DNA of 64,000 nucleotides from Flaccisagitta enflata (Eukaryota; Chaetognatha; Sagittoidea; Aphragmophora), in the NCBI GenBank assembly GCA_965153355.1, contig OZ231126.1, positions 106,144,001 to 106,208,000 of the forward strand, given 5' to 3'. Each line of letters begins with the position of its first letter. Position 1 is the first letter of the stretch. Under the pieces are notes generated by a model, which ran no database searches, was not told where the DNA came from, and was given only the letters and a program-made list of their open reading frames with translations. Positions 27,788 to 38,393 of the stretch are shown here, in pieces. The position numbers and the translations under genes were made by a program.

Positions 27788-28295
27788 TTCTGCGCAACTT
27801 CAGCTTTGTCCATTAATCCGTCCGTCGGTCCGTCCGTCGGTACGTCCGTCCGTGGGTCCGTCCGTTGGTCCATCCGTTGGTCCATCCGTCGTTCTTTCCG
27901 TCGTTCTCTCCATCATTCCGTCCGTCGGTCTGTCCGTCGGTCTGTCCGCCGGTCCGTCCGCCGGTCCATCCGCCGGTCGTCCGCCCGCTGTCTGTCCGCG
28001 GTCGTCCGTGGGTCGTCCATCGGTCGTCTGTCCGCCGGTCTGTCCGCCCGCGGTCTTTCCGCCAGTTCGTCCGCGCCGTCCGTCTGGCCGGGTTCGTCTG
28101 CCGGTCCATCCGTGGCCTGTCCGTCCGTCGGTCGTCTGCCGGTTGTCCGCTGCCCGTCCGTCCGCCGGTTCGTCTGCCGGTCTGTCCGGCCCGCCGGTCT
28201 TTCCGCCGGTCTGTCCGTCGGTCCGTCCGTCGGTCTGTCCGTCGGTCTCCGTCCCGTCCGTCGGTCTGTCCGTTGGTCTGTCCGTCCGTCGATCT
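27788..28295 (+). mobile_element. expanded (GTCCGTCG)n array from a Helentron-like copy, in a POLB intron
   Basis: The start, CGCAACTTCAGCTTTGTCCATTAATCC (27793-27819 by position), matches the decayed 5' end of the family. Some 480 bp of TCCGTCCGTCGG/TCCGCCGG units follow, without a recognisable 3' end. It lies wholly between donor 27779 and acceptor 28418. Overlapping Arg/Pro/Ser-rich ORFs here are artefacts. Confidence 0.65.
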
Positions 28296-28946
28296 TCTTA
28301 TATCACGCAAATTACAAATCAATTTGCCCTCCTTGGCTTCTTGAAAGTTGTCTGATGAGTTGATGCTTTAATTCCTTCCCTCACGCATCCAAACATTTTA
28401 TTTATTCCTTCTATCAAGATGGAGGAACATGGTGCACCAGATCACGAGTGGATTTCTCCGATTGTGAAAATGGTTTGGAATGTCTTTTGAAAATGCGGAA
28501 ACAGGATTTGTCACTTAATGAACTCAGTCAATTCTTATCGTTTCTTAGGGAATATTTTTCAGTCCCGGTTTGTCCTATTCATGAACCGAATTTTCTGATA
28601 ACTCTGAAACATAAAATGAAATGGCAACCAAACGATTGTTGCAAATTGACAAAAACAATAAACAAATTTTCGCTTAAACTTGAGGCCAAAGGCTCTTTGG
28701 GTTATATAAGATGTATCAATCAAGCTATTTACATTGATGAAATATCAAATTGTATAAAGAAAAAGTGCGCCGGTACAACAAAAAATGATGTGGTTGATAG
28801 ATTTGTGCAATGGTCCGAAAATGATAAAGAGGCACTTTCCATTTGTCACCGAATTAAGGTTCATGACCTGCGTAATTTCGAGGGATCCCCAACAGTTACG
28901 AGATAATTATTGACGCCAAACCTATATGTCAGTAGTAATTGTTTAT

Positions 28947-29174
28947 TCATTTTTTTCCACATTTCATGAATTGAAGCACTGTACCCCTTCTTCCCGATTT
29001 TAACCTTCTTTTATTGCTTTTTTTCGCTTTCACTTGTCGTCCTCTTCTCTTCCTCGTCCTTCTTTGGGATTTTTTTACAAATCTTCCCATAAAATCTCTC
29101 CCAAGAGTTGCTTTTTTTCCTTGTCTCCTTCTTCTTCTCCTTCTTTTTCTGTTTCTCCGTTTTCTAGCCATCAT
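28947..29174 (-). CDS. small Arg/Lys-rich protein, possible core/packaging protein
   Basis: About 75 residues from ATG 29174 (or 29171). More than half are Arg or Lys, opening MMARKRRNRKRRRRRRR and containing TLGRDFMGRF and SGRRGTVLQF. Such mini basic proteins are known as pX/mu-like core proteins in adenoviruses and adintoviruses; the assignment here rests on composition, size and position only. An AATAAA signal (minus strand, 28939-28944) lies just beyond the stop, and the POLB stop is 40 nt away on the other strand. The longer upstream extension of the frame is hydrophobic and less likely to be translated. Confidence 0.55.
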   Translation of the reverse strand: MMARKRRNRKRRRRRRRQGKKATLGRDFMGRFVKKSQRRTRKRRGRQVKAKKSNKRRLKSGRRGTVLQFMKCGKK

Positions 29175-29277
29175 TAAATTAACTAGAAAGCCAATATTTT
29201 CTAAAAATAAAGCATTTTTAAATAAAACAAAGTGAAATATAAATGTAATGCATAACAATCAGCGATATTTCACATAA

Positions 29278-29473
29278 ACAAGGCCTGATACACGGCTACC
29301 GAGGTCGCGTGCGGGTGGGCAGGGGCCACATCTTAGGTCACTAAATCATTTGAGCAGGAGCAGTGAGATCGATACAACAACATCACAAAAAAAAGTAAAG
29401 TGTGGCTAATCAACCAACCAACCGACCGACCAACGGACAAACCGGGTTGTAGAATCGCGTGCACGTGACTAAT
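29278..29473 (-). mobile_element. Helentron-like copy F
   Basis: On the minus strand: TTAGTCACGTGCACGCGATTCTACAACCCGG by position 29473-29443, a (GTCGGTCGGTTGG) run, CACTGCTCCTGCTC, GCCCCTGCCCACCCGCACGCGACC, GCCGTGTATCAGGC, CTTGTT. Both ends are present and it has few changes. Confidence 0.75.
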
Positions 29474-29595
29474 AAACTCTTAATACTAAAACTAAACCCC
29501 CCTTCACCCCCTAAATTCTCCCCTACATCCCAACTGTTCACTTTCCCTATTGTTTGTTATTCGCGATAATTACTATGAAAAAAAAGAAAAAAAAA

Positions 29596-30059
<464 letters not shown>

Positions 30060-30103
30060 AATTTCAAATTGTCTTTTCACTCTTCACTCCTTATCTTCGT
30101 GAT

Positions 30104-32999
30104 TCAATCTTCATTAACAATGGAACCATTTACGTCCAAATGAATCACGTGATCGAAATAACCATCGACGAAGAGACAAATCTCTTTGATAAGTGGTTTC
30201 TTAAAAATCACCTCCATCTGATCGATATAAAACATAAATGACGCGGGGTCACAATATCGTTACAAATTGGTAGATCAAAGCATCTAACCCCCAATCTCAC
30301 CCCAAACCCCTCCCTCAAACTCAATACAATACATGACCAAAATCATCAACATATATGCAAATTAAGCGTAATAGATGGACGGACGGACCAACAAACGGAC
30401 ACACAATGCTTACTTCCAGGGTCCCTGCCTCGACAAACCCCATCCGGCGGTCGGCAGGGTCTTTAGTCATACCAATATTATTTCCAATTCTTGGATTTCT
30501 GCCAAGACTGAAGCAGAACAGAAAGTTCTGTTTAAAAAAGGACTCCAAAGTCTCGTAATGCGCCTTGGCACCAAAATGCTCACACATCATGTTCCATAAC
30601 AGAAAATGATGTCTAGAATACATATGGGAGAAATCCATGTTACTTAATTCCTTGTTCAGTTCCAGTGCTTTCCCTAGAATAGAAAAAAAAAGACGCTTTA
30701 GCAATTCTTTCATACATGGGTCCATCTATTCTGTAATATAACAAAGCCAGATACACGGCCGTCAGTTGCGGACGGGTGGGCAGGGGCGGAAATACACAAT
30801 TTTGCACTTTTCAACTCCATGGTTACGTACAGACCGATTGACGGACCAACCTACGGACGGACAAAGCCTCTTATACAGTTGCGTGCCCGCAACTAAAAAT
30901 CATTTCATCAATAAATTCTTTCATCATTACCATTAATGAATAAAGAGATACTCTGAACATCAAAATGCTCAAATGTTGCAATATCCTTCCAATTTCCATA
31001 TACCGAAGTTGATTTGCACATATACATAACGATACTATGTGGTAATACTCCAAATTGGAAGACATTATGCAGTTTTGCATTCTGTGCTCCTTTCAATACA
31101 ATTTTGTAAGTGTTCTTGGTCAATGAAAGATTTCTTCTTATACCCAACTTTTCAATAGACCCAAGAAAGTTACTTCTTAATGAAGGTAACACGACTGCAT
31201 ACAAGAGTCTCAATTGGCTTGTTTTACAGATCAAAGAATATTTCACTGATGAGGCCGCGCCATTATCCAAAATAAAGAGATGCTGAGGGTCTTGTAAAAC
31301 AATTTGTAATGTGATAACTTGTCGCTCGGGCACCTATGCGTTTATTTTAAAGTAATGTGAGAGCAATCTTAAAGGTGTTATAGTCGTAATATCGTGGGTA
31401 TTTGAGCTTTTTAACCACATTGTGCGCAAATATAACCCTGCAAACAATACAATGTAACCCGTTAATGTAACCCGTTAACAACACAGCCTCTTTCATAACA
31501 GACACTCGATTCTACACCTTATGGCATTTATACATCCATCTTTTCCTCTATACATCACAAATCTGCATTGCTACTTCTTTATCACAACTACCCCTGCCCA
31601 ACCAACCGCGACTACCCTTTCCTATATACAGCCCTTTTTAATCAGATTTCACGCAACTCTAATCTTTGTTCTGTATGTCCGTCAACCCATTCACTTTTTT
31701 CCCTTTCCCGTATATTTCATTACCACTGTTAAATTCATCCATTTTCTTTTTCCTTGCGGTTACCATAGCATCTGTGGTATCAGTCAGAGCAATTAATTCT
31801 GTATAACTCAAAGGATTTCTGAAAAAGAAAAATATTATCATTTCATTATCAATATTTATTTTTCCAACAAAATATATTTCATTATTATTCTACCTCTTAT
31901 AATACTTCCTATATAACTATCTATCCAGCCTCCCTCTCTTATCTACTTACACGTTTGCACTCCCATGTGAAGCAGGCATTTGTTCTGAAGGGATACAAAA
32001 ACATAATTTCATTAAAACAAAAACTGAAAGTATTTTTACTTGGGAAAAAGAAATCAAAGGGGGAAAAACCAAAAAAAAAAAAATCAGGGGAAAATAAAAC
32101 TTTTATCATAAGGGGGGGGGGGCAAAAAATTAAAGGGTACTCAATAATAAAATATCATACTAACTTATGGTACAAAAACATTTAAAACATCGGCAACTTC
32201 CGTCCGGATCATGGCTATTTTGATTTGCTCCTCTTTTCAGATCATCGTCTTCCCTCCATCCCAGACAATGTAGTTGTGATTTGCGCTCCTCAGGGGAATT
32301 TGTCAAAAGTAATTCTTGCAAAATTGCATTATGATTCATTGGAAATTTTCCTAATACATAATGGGTGACAATAATTATTACCATGGTGTTATTGCATTGT
32401 TTATTCTCATACAACAATATCTATATACATATATATTTACCTAAAAATGATTCTCCACCAACTTTTGTCTCACATCTGGCATATGCCAATACTCCCAGAC
32501 CCTGTTTCACAGAAGGCTGTTCCCCTGTCCCTATTTTTGCTTTGTCTGTTGACCTAATCACAGACCAGTCAGTTATTATTGAACATTCATATGGGCACAG
32601 CTCAGCTGACATAGATGCATTGATTGTGAAGTTCAAAATCCTTGTGTGTTCATCAGCTGAAAATAACAAAACAAATAATTTTAGGTCACAATATATTTAA
32701 TGTTGGGTAGGCAGGGGCGCCTAACCCCCATCCACACCCCCAATTTTACTACAACCCCAAACCATACTTATAACCAGTTACAAATCCTGACCCCCATCCA
32801 CACCCCAAACCCAATCCCATCCCCTACACACTTCATAACAACCAAAACCTAAACACCAATAAAGCCACAACTAACCTGGTGAATTCAAATCTATGTAGCG
32901 TATATAATGATCCTGGAAGGTTAAAATCGACGGAGCTATATCTATGCTTTGCATATTTTCGGCCGTCCGAACCTTTGAGAAACGGCTTATAGCTTCCAT
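30104..32999 (-). CDS. MCP: Polinton/adintovirus double-jelly-roll major capsid protein, eight exons
   Basis: Exons (minus): 32999-32876, 32656-32441, 32350-32165, 31984-31951, 31818-31764, 31333-30931, 30725-30414, 30217-30104. Every junction has GT-AG ends and phases agree (1,1,1,2,0,1,0). Order of features: DHYIRYIDLNS (N-terminal strand), FPMNHNAILQELL with a W..DDD segment, VPERQVITLQIVL at the end of jelly roll 1, GVLPHSIVMYMC and ATFEHFDVQSISLF of jelly roll 2, FLFCFSLGRNP, GTLE and the terminal VDGYFDHVIHLD strand. These match, in order, the conserved landmarks of Polinton capsid proteins as I know them. Total about 480 residues. Exon 7 needs one T fewer in the T9 tract near 30689-30697 to stay in frame. 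Intron 6 holds Helentron copy G; introns 1 and 7 hold another repeat. It would form the virion shell. Confidence 0.75.
30238..30330 (+). repeat. repeat family 2 copy, MCP intron 7
   Basis: CGGGGTCACAATATCGTTAC followed by a TAACCCCCAATCTCACCCC-type C-rich tail. Relatives lie at 16059, 32684 and 34272. Element type unknown. Confidence 0.55.
30740..30899 (-). mobile_element. Helentron-like copy G inside MCP intron 6
   Basis: On the minus strand: ATTTTTAGTTGCGGGCACGCAACTG, an ACGGACC array, GCCCCTGCCCACCCGTCCGCAACTG, GGCCGTGTATCTGGC, TTTGTT. The flanking intron provides donor GTAATG (30930) and acceptor CAGAATAG (30726), so splicing could remove it. Confidence 0.7.
31490..31690 (+). mobile_element. 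degenerate Helentron-like remains in MCP intron 5
   Basis: A decayed 5' end (ACACTCGATTCTACACC), then CTACCCCTGCCCAACC, CGCGACTACCC, ATACAGCCCTTTTT. A second partial 5' end follows (TTCACGCAACTC, 31648-31659). Boundaries are approximate. Confidence 0.4.
32684..32870 (+). repeat. repeat family 2 copy, MCP intron 1
   Basis: AGGTCACAATATATTTAATG, GGGTAGGCAGGGGCGCC and TAACCCCCATCCACACCCC, followed by a second CCCCCATCCACACCCC. It fills most of intron 1 (32657-32875). Confidence 0.55.
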
Positions 33000-33453
33000 T
33001 TTATAGTTTTATATTTTTACTCTTTCCAGAAATAAAATCAAAATTTTATTCTCCCCTGAAAAAAAATCAGAATCAGAATCAGAGAGATATAACTTATTAC
33101 CCCCGTAAGGGGGATCAAATATTTGTCTCTTTCATATATATTCCTACAATACATTCTCCTATAAACTACACCAATGTACAATTTGGTAAATTCTTTGTAT
33201 TTTTCAAAAAAATGTATTTCACACGGTTGAACATAGTTCATAAAACACCTATGATATTTTTCATATGTTGTTCACGCCTTATGACGACCCAGCAAAATAC
33301 TACAAACGGTAATATGGCAATGTAGTCAAATTCGAATGGTTTCATATGACATTTTCCTTTATATCCACCATTTTCGTGTAAACAATTAACAATACAAGAT
33401 GAGACAACAATATGCAAATCATTTTGGCAATGTGGAAACTGGAAGGAAACATG

Positions 33454-33565
<112 letters not shown>

Positions 33566-33605
33566 CACATATAAATATATACAAATATTCAATTCATTAC
33601 AAAAA

Positions 33606-34184
33606 TTACGCATTGTGAAACATCTGATCCTTGGGATCATAAATGATGACGCGAGTGTCCAATCCATATTTCATCACTGCGTTGAATTTTTTTTGCAAAT
33701 AATTAGACCCCCGTATATCGATCCCCAATCTTTCAGACACAACTTTACGCAACAACTGCTTTGACACCCCATAACTTGATCCTATCTCTTCGATGGCATC
33801 CTTCATGCATTGTAACATTTCATCTCTCGTAATTCTAGGCGTTGATTTACCATCTCCACCACTCATGGCATTCAAAGCGCTTTCAAGTTGATCAATTTTC
33901 CTCTCTTGAAAAATCAACGCGATCCACATGGCACGAAACCCGTCTTCATCGAACATGATGTCGCCGACCTTCAAATTACTCCGCATGGGCTGCGTCTTCT
34001 CCTCATAATCGTAGCAACCATCCATCATTGCAGGTGATTCGCCCTCCTCAAACTGCTCCATCTCTTTTCTTACATCCTTGATCTTAGTCATTATAGTTTT
34101 TTCAGAGTTCTCATCATGTGTCGGTGAAAAAATCTCACCCTCTTCCATCTCATAACTTGGCAACATATCATTTAAAGCGGCCAT
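33606..34184 (-). CDS. H15/winged-helix-like protein of the Polinton-like element
   Basis: A 192-residue intact frame. The N-terminal half is acidic (YEMEEGEIFSPTHDE). The C-terminal 65 residues (GVSKQLLRKVVSERLGIDIRG, then NYLQKKFNAVMKYGL) have the helix pattern of a linker-histone/winged-helix fold, ending in a hydrophobic VIIYDPKDQMF wing. The fold call is by pattern only. Because it sits between the capsid gene and the core block, a DNA-binding or packaging role is plausible. The GA array lies just beyond its stop. Confidence 0.5.
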   Translation of the reverse strand: MAALNDMLPSYEMEEGEIFSPTHDENSEKTIMTKIKDVRKEMEQFEEGESPAMMDGCYDYEEKTQPMRSNLKVGDIMFDEDGFRAMWIALIFQERKIDQLESALNAMSGGDGKSTPRITRDEMLQCMKDAIEEIGSSYGVSKQLLRKVVSERLGIDIRGSNYLQKKFNAVMKYGLDTRVIIYDPKDQMFHNA

Positions 34185-34265
34185 TTTTTCCCTAATATCA
34201 TTAATATAATATTCAATTATATTTTACACATATATGTACAATGAATTCTTAAACAGTTGTCAAAT

Positions 34266-34385
34266 TAAAACAATAAAGGCGGGGTTACAATGTTGTTTAA
34301 CACGGGTGGACAGGGGCATCCAACTCCCATCCCCAGCCCCCTCCACTGAAAACAAGGCGGCAGTCCCATTTACTTAATGTCCATT
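34266..34385 (+). repeat. repeat family 2 copy, intergenic
   Basis: GGCGGGGTTACAATGTTG, CGGGTGGACAGGGGCATCC and AACTCCCATCCCCAGCCCC. It occupies the gap between two minus-strand genes of the element. Confidence 0.5.
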
Positions 34386-34403
34386 CATACTGTATCTAAA
34401 CAA

Positions 34404-34857
34404 TCAATCTTCCATTTTTTCATCGGCATCACTGCCATCACTTTCCATATCAGATTCCAAAGAACTTGACAAACTATCTGAACTCAGAGAGCTATCTGAA
34501 CTCAAAGAGCTGTATGAGCTTTCACTTTTTGATCGCTTTCTTTTTTTCCCGGTCGTGGATTTTTCTTTTTTTTTTTTTTCATCCTTTTTTTTTCCTCTCT
34601 GTCTTTTGTCTCTTTCGAGGCGGCGGTCCATTTTTTCCAGACTTCCCTTTTGCACTGCTCTTTTTTTTTTCATCCATTTTTTTTTTCTGCAAATCTTTTT
34701 GCTGTTTCTTATTTTCTTTATCTTCTTTCTTCATTGCTTTTTCATAATTTTTCTCTGCTGCATTCACATTTGACTCTCCGAAATTCCAAGGTGTGATACT
34801 TTGATTAAATTGCCCAGTTAATTCCTCAAGCATTTCGTTTGGCAAATTGATATCCAT
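34404..34857 (-). CDS. Lys-rich/Ser-rich protein, frameshifted in an A/T tract
   Basis: From ATG 34857 the first frame gives MDINLPNEMLEELTGQFN and then a Lys-rich coil (to 34579). The second frame continues the Lys-rich region (KKRKRSKSESSYSS) into a Ser/Asp tail (ESDGSDADEKMED) and stops at 34404. The switch lies in the T/A homopolymers at about 34566-34590. Combined length is about 150 residues. Its ATG overlaps the stop region of the next gene upstream, showing compact packing. Function unknown; a basic-acidic nucleic-acid-binding protein is possible. Confidence 0.5.
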
Positions 34858-35727
34858 CTATTTTTTTACAAAAAATAAGGAGAAAGACATAGGGTTATTT
34901 CTATAATCATTATCAGGTCTAAATGGATTCATTTTATGATCTAAAAAGGCCAAAACAAATCTATTGTCAAATATGCAATTCAAATTTCTAACAGTTAAAA
35001 TTTCGTCCATGTTACCCACATACCGACTTACTTCATTGATACAACCGCTAAACAGCACTGGCCAACTAGTACCTTCTTTCATAATAACATTGTTAGCCAT
35101 AGCTTCATATAAAACTACATTTAAACGTCTTTCACTATTATTTATGAAATAAACAGTTTCATCTGAACAGAAACAAGGCTTTTCCATGATGCAATAATCG
35201 TTGTTTTTTTCTGCATCATTAATAACTCTTGAAAAACCAAGGATTTTCAAAATATCCTTACTTATGTACAGTCTAATAAAAGGCCTCATATACAAAAAAA
35301 ATCGACGGTTCTTATAAATTATCTTTATATTCAAATTAGGTCCATTTAAATGTTCATCAGCACAGACATGTTTTGAATGGCGACTGGAGAAATCCAAACA
35401 TACATTTTCGTTGATCAAAAAGTTAGAATTTATTTCCACTTCCAACATTTCAGCCAATTCTTCAAATGAAACATAATTCAATGAGAATGATTTCATTTTT
35501 GATTTGTCAAATTTGACAAAATTAGAGCCGACGAAGCATTCAAAAGCCACACTTTTCTTTAATTCTGGAGTCACAATATTCTTTATTCCTATATTTTCTT
35601 TCTCCTGTGATTGCGTTTCTAAATAATCCAGACAAAATTCAAAAACGCTTCCTCCAAGATGACGGCAACGATCCATATCGGTGCTCAAATGTAATTCAGT
35701 TGTTATTCTTTCATTAAACACCTCCAT
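34858..35727 (-). CDS. possible minor capsid/penton-like protein
   Basis: An intact frame of about 289 residues from ATG 35727; the longer frame to 35769 adds a hydrophobic leader without support. It contains FFLYMRPFIRLYISKDILKI by positions about 35300-35240, immediately followed by LGF, then a strand-rich segment (ETVYFINNSERRLNVVLYEA). A 'strand, S..L...LGF' motif is typical of Polinton minor capsid (penton-like) proteins, so that is the leading guess, held weakly. It ends flush with the next start (34857). Confidence 0.4.
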   Translation of the reverse strand: MEVFNERITTELHLSTDMDRCRHLGGSVFEFCLDYLETQSQEKENIGIKNIVTPELKKSVAFECFVGSNFVKFDKSKMKSFSLNYVSFEELAEMLEVEINSNFLINENVCLDFSSRHSKHVCADEHLNGPNLNIKIIYKNRRFFLYMRPFIRLYISKDILKILGFSRVINDAEKNNDYCIMEKPCFCSDETVYFINNSERRLNVVLYEAMANNVIMKEGTSWPVLFSGCINEVSRYVGNMDEILTVRNLNCIFDNRFVLAFLDHKMNPFRPDNDYRNNPMSFSLFFVKK

Positions 35728-35903
35728 TTTAAAGCACCTATTTTGAAAATATATACATGTTATTATCAACCCTAAAGTTAAGATATATCACGGCATACTG
35801 TGCAAGGGGGGGTATGACAAAAAAAAACAGAAAAAAAAATTTCCGCTATATAAAAACATAATTCATTGGCCCCTTTGAGGCCGCTGCCCAAAAATTAAGA
35901 AAA

Positions 35904-37058
35904 CTATTTATTTATGATACCTTTATTAGCACATATCAACAAACCTTCATAAAAACATTCATAAATTACATCATTTTCCACATAATTTACTATCTTTTTT
36001 ACTCTCTTTTGTTCTTTTTCTATAGCTTCAAAGAGACCAATATTCATTTTTTTTAATTCAGCCTCTGAGTAACTAGCAGACAATTCTTTAAATGTAAATA
36101 TATCACTTAATCTATAGTAATCCACATCACGATCATTTTCAATACGAGTAACTATATAATATGGTGACAATCTTCCATAAGATTCTTTAGCACTAAATTT
36201 TTTTTTCACCATCAAACGCACGCGAACTACTTGTCCAACATTTATCCCTTTATCAAATTTAAAAGCTTTTCTTAAATAAGGGCGATTTTTCAATCTTCTT
36301 GACATAGTCATTGACATTATTTCAAGTGGACGATGATTCAAAATTTCAAAAGGAGAAATTCCAATTGAGGTAGATTTAGAATTCAGAGAATGTTCTGCGT
36401 TTTTAAGCATGTCTCTAAAGGGCAACCTTAATCCCTCTGCATATTGGGTCTCCAAACTTTGCCGAAAAGCCCTTATTCTTGATTCAGCTAATGGGCTTCC
36501 TTTTGACCTCCTGTAAGGCCTAGTTGAAATAATGTTTAGTTTTATATTATGAGATCTAAGGAGCCTTCTAAAACTGTTATTGGCTAATTCCGCTCCGCCG
36601 TCCCCATAAAACGTTCCTCCTTTGAAATCCACTAATTCCTTAATCCTTTTTAAAATGGCCTCAAAAGCTTTTTCCATGAATTTAAATTTTAAGGCGTAGA
36701 CTGGTTCCACAAACATCATTTTTGACAAAGCACACACAATTAGAAAAATAAACTTCAGATTTGTTCAGTATTCATATTTTCGACTTAGGTACATTACATC
36801 ACCATGCAGCTGTGAGAAAAACCTCGGTCTTAAATTGAAGGATTTTGAGATCTCAGACTGTTTCTTCTCATTTCCATCCTCATATGTAACATCGGCACTA
36901 TTTCTTAATTCCAAAAAACGCTTTATTTCTCTCTTCTTAAAATCTAAATTATTTCTCACACTGAAGTTGTATATATCCTTCAAATGCTTGGAATGATAAA
37001 TAGGAGATTTCTCATCATTCCAGGCACTTAATAATTTCTTTTCTTTTTCACTTTCCAT
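35904..37058 (-). pseudogene. INT: Polinton retroviral-type integrase with one in-frame TGA
   Basis: The N-terminal part (37058-36768) shows the usual Y..K.LKDIYNF...KKREIKRFL region and the first catalytic Asp in QLHGDVMYL. A single TGA (36767-36765) interrupts. The same frame continues with LKFIFLIVCALSKMMFVEP, then YGDGGAELANN (second Asp) and SKGSPLAESRIRAF (Glu), with 38 residues between the second Asp and the Glu. A C-terminal region of about 110 residues (YYIVTRIENDRDVDYYRLSD) resembles the chromo/SH3-like end. The enzyme would insert the element by transesterification. The two pieces share one frame, so this is a nonsense change, not a frameshift. The gene starts 2 nt after the PW/PC1-like stop. 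Confidence 0.8.
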
Positions 37059-37060
37059 TA

Positions 37061-38050
37061 TTAATTACTACTCAACCAGTCTTTCTTAAGTTTCGACTTT
37101 AATTCAATTCTTTTTGACCTTCTTTCACCTTCACTTGGCGGTTTAGCTTTTGTTTCTCTCTTTTTCTTTTTCCCAACCTTCGATTCTTCGTCTTCTTTCT
37201 CCTCTCTTTTTCTTTTTCCTTTTCCAGAAGCAGCCACATTTGTAGACTCATCAAATGTAACTGACTTTTTTCTTTTTCCATCTCTTACTTCATCTTCATC
37301 TTCATCTTCCTCATCCCTCTTCCTCTTTCTTATTCCTGTTGAACTCTCTTCACTCTCCTTTCCACCTCCTTCTATCTCTCCCTCGTTAATTACTCCATCA
37401 CTACTTTCATTCTCCTTTTCCACTACTTCCCCATTTACATCATTTCCATTCGTTTCCGCACCTACACTCTCTTCATATGCTTTCACCTCAGTATCACCTT
37501 CTAATGCAATCCTTTTACCTTTATGTATCTCAATCAAACCCTGTCTAATGTTCAACGCATCAGAGTTTATGAGAAAGTGAATGGCAGTCTTATTCATTAA
37601 AAGTGCATTGATAAATTCAGTGAAATGAAGGGGCAAATTCGGTGAGGCAACTTGCACAGTGCGATGAATCAAAGAACGTATAGAAGAATACCTCTTAACT
37701 TCTGAATTAATTGATATTTCTAAATTGTTATAATCATAGTTCAAATTGTCCATTGATTCAATTCTTTGCAGTAGACCTCTCGCTAACTTTTCACTCTTGC
37801 CAGATAATCCTTCCAGAATCTTTTCATGAGCTTTTGATCTCTTATCCAATACTGCCTCCTGATTTGCATTATTGTTAATTACATCTGCTTCACTTTTTGA
37901 GTTATCATCACCAGTTACTCCAACTTCAACTGAATCAGAAACCGGGAGTCCCAGTAACCTTTCAATATTTTGGATCTTTTCCTCACAAGGGGTATCAGCC
38001 TGTACAAGTGATTTCAAATAACTGGCCTTGATATGCGATTGATAAGTCAT
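37061..38050 (-). CDS. Polinton PW/PC1-type protein
   Basis: An intact frame of 329 residues. Residues about 80-160 contain SEKLARGLLQRIESM, a strand pair (LEISINSEVK), SSIRSLIHRT and FTEFINALL. This is the pattern of the short conserved domain (A..LL..I....., ...G..I..S.I..L) common to Polinton genes of the PW/PC1 group. The C-terminal half is low complexity: acidic EDEDEDE then basic KRKR/KKKKR clusters, probably nuclear localisation. Its function in Polintons is not established. It lies between the ATPase and integrase genes, all on the minus strand. Confidence 0.6.
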   Translation of the reverse strand: MTYQSHIKASYLKSLVQADTPCEEKIQNIERLLGLPVSDSVEVGVTGDDNSKSEADVINNNANQEAVLDKRSKAHEKILEGLSGKSEKLARGLLQRIESMDNLNYDYNNLEISINSEVKRYSSIRSLIHRTVQVASPNLPLHFTEFINALLMNKTAIHFLINSDALNIRQGLIEIHKGKRIALEGDTEVKAYEESVGAETNGNDVNGEVVEKENESSDGVINEGEIEGGGKESEESSTGIRKRKRDEEDEDEDEVRDGKRKKSVTFDESTNVAASGKGKRKREEKEDEESKVGKKKKRETKAKPPSEGERRSKRIELKSKLKKDWLSSN

Positions 38051-38393
38051 TGTTAATCATTCATGTAAGTCAGACAACGTTTAAAAAAACGCTTAATCAC
38101 ATTTATTAGCCACTTCTGAAATGCAGGTTTTGATTGCAAATATTTTTCTTTTCTTTTCTCACTCGATTTTTTTTCATCAATCATTACATCAATGATTTTC
38201 TTACGTCTTTTCATATCCTTCAATATTTTCTTATTGAAGCATTTTCTGAATCTCCTTTTTTTTTCAAATTGTTCAATATCTCACAAATCAACAAAAAACT
38301 AGTTGTAGGAAATTCACTCTTTAATAGAATCCTACTTTTGTAGGATTTTTTTAATTGCCGTAAATTCATATCATTACATAATGCCATCTGCAA

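Noticed and set aside
27779-28363. Four overlapping Arg/Pro/Ser-rich ORFs
   Set aside because: All lie in the GTCCGTCGG array inside a POLB intron.
30667-30697. A 21-nt intron in MCP exon 7 (GTCTTTT...TTCTAG)
   Set aside because: Too short for splicing and leaves the frame wrong; one surplus T explains the frame fully.
36765-36767. Selenocysteine readthrough of the integrase TGA
   Set aside because: No SECIS element could be recognised and neighbouring genes show ordinary decay, so a nonsense mutation is simpler.
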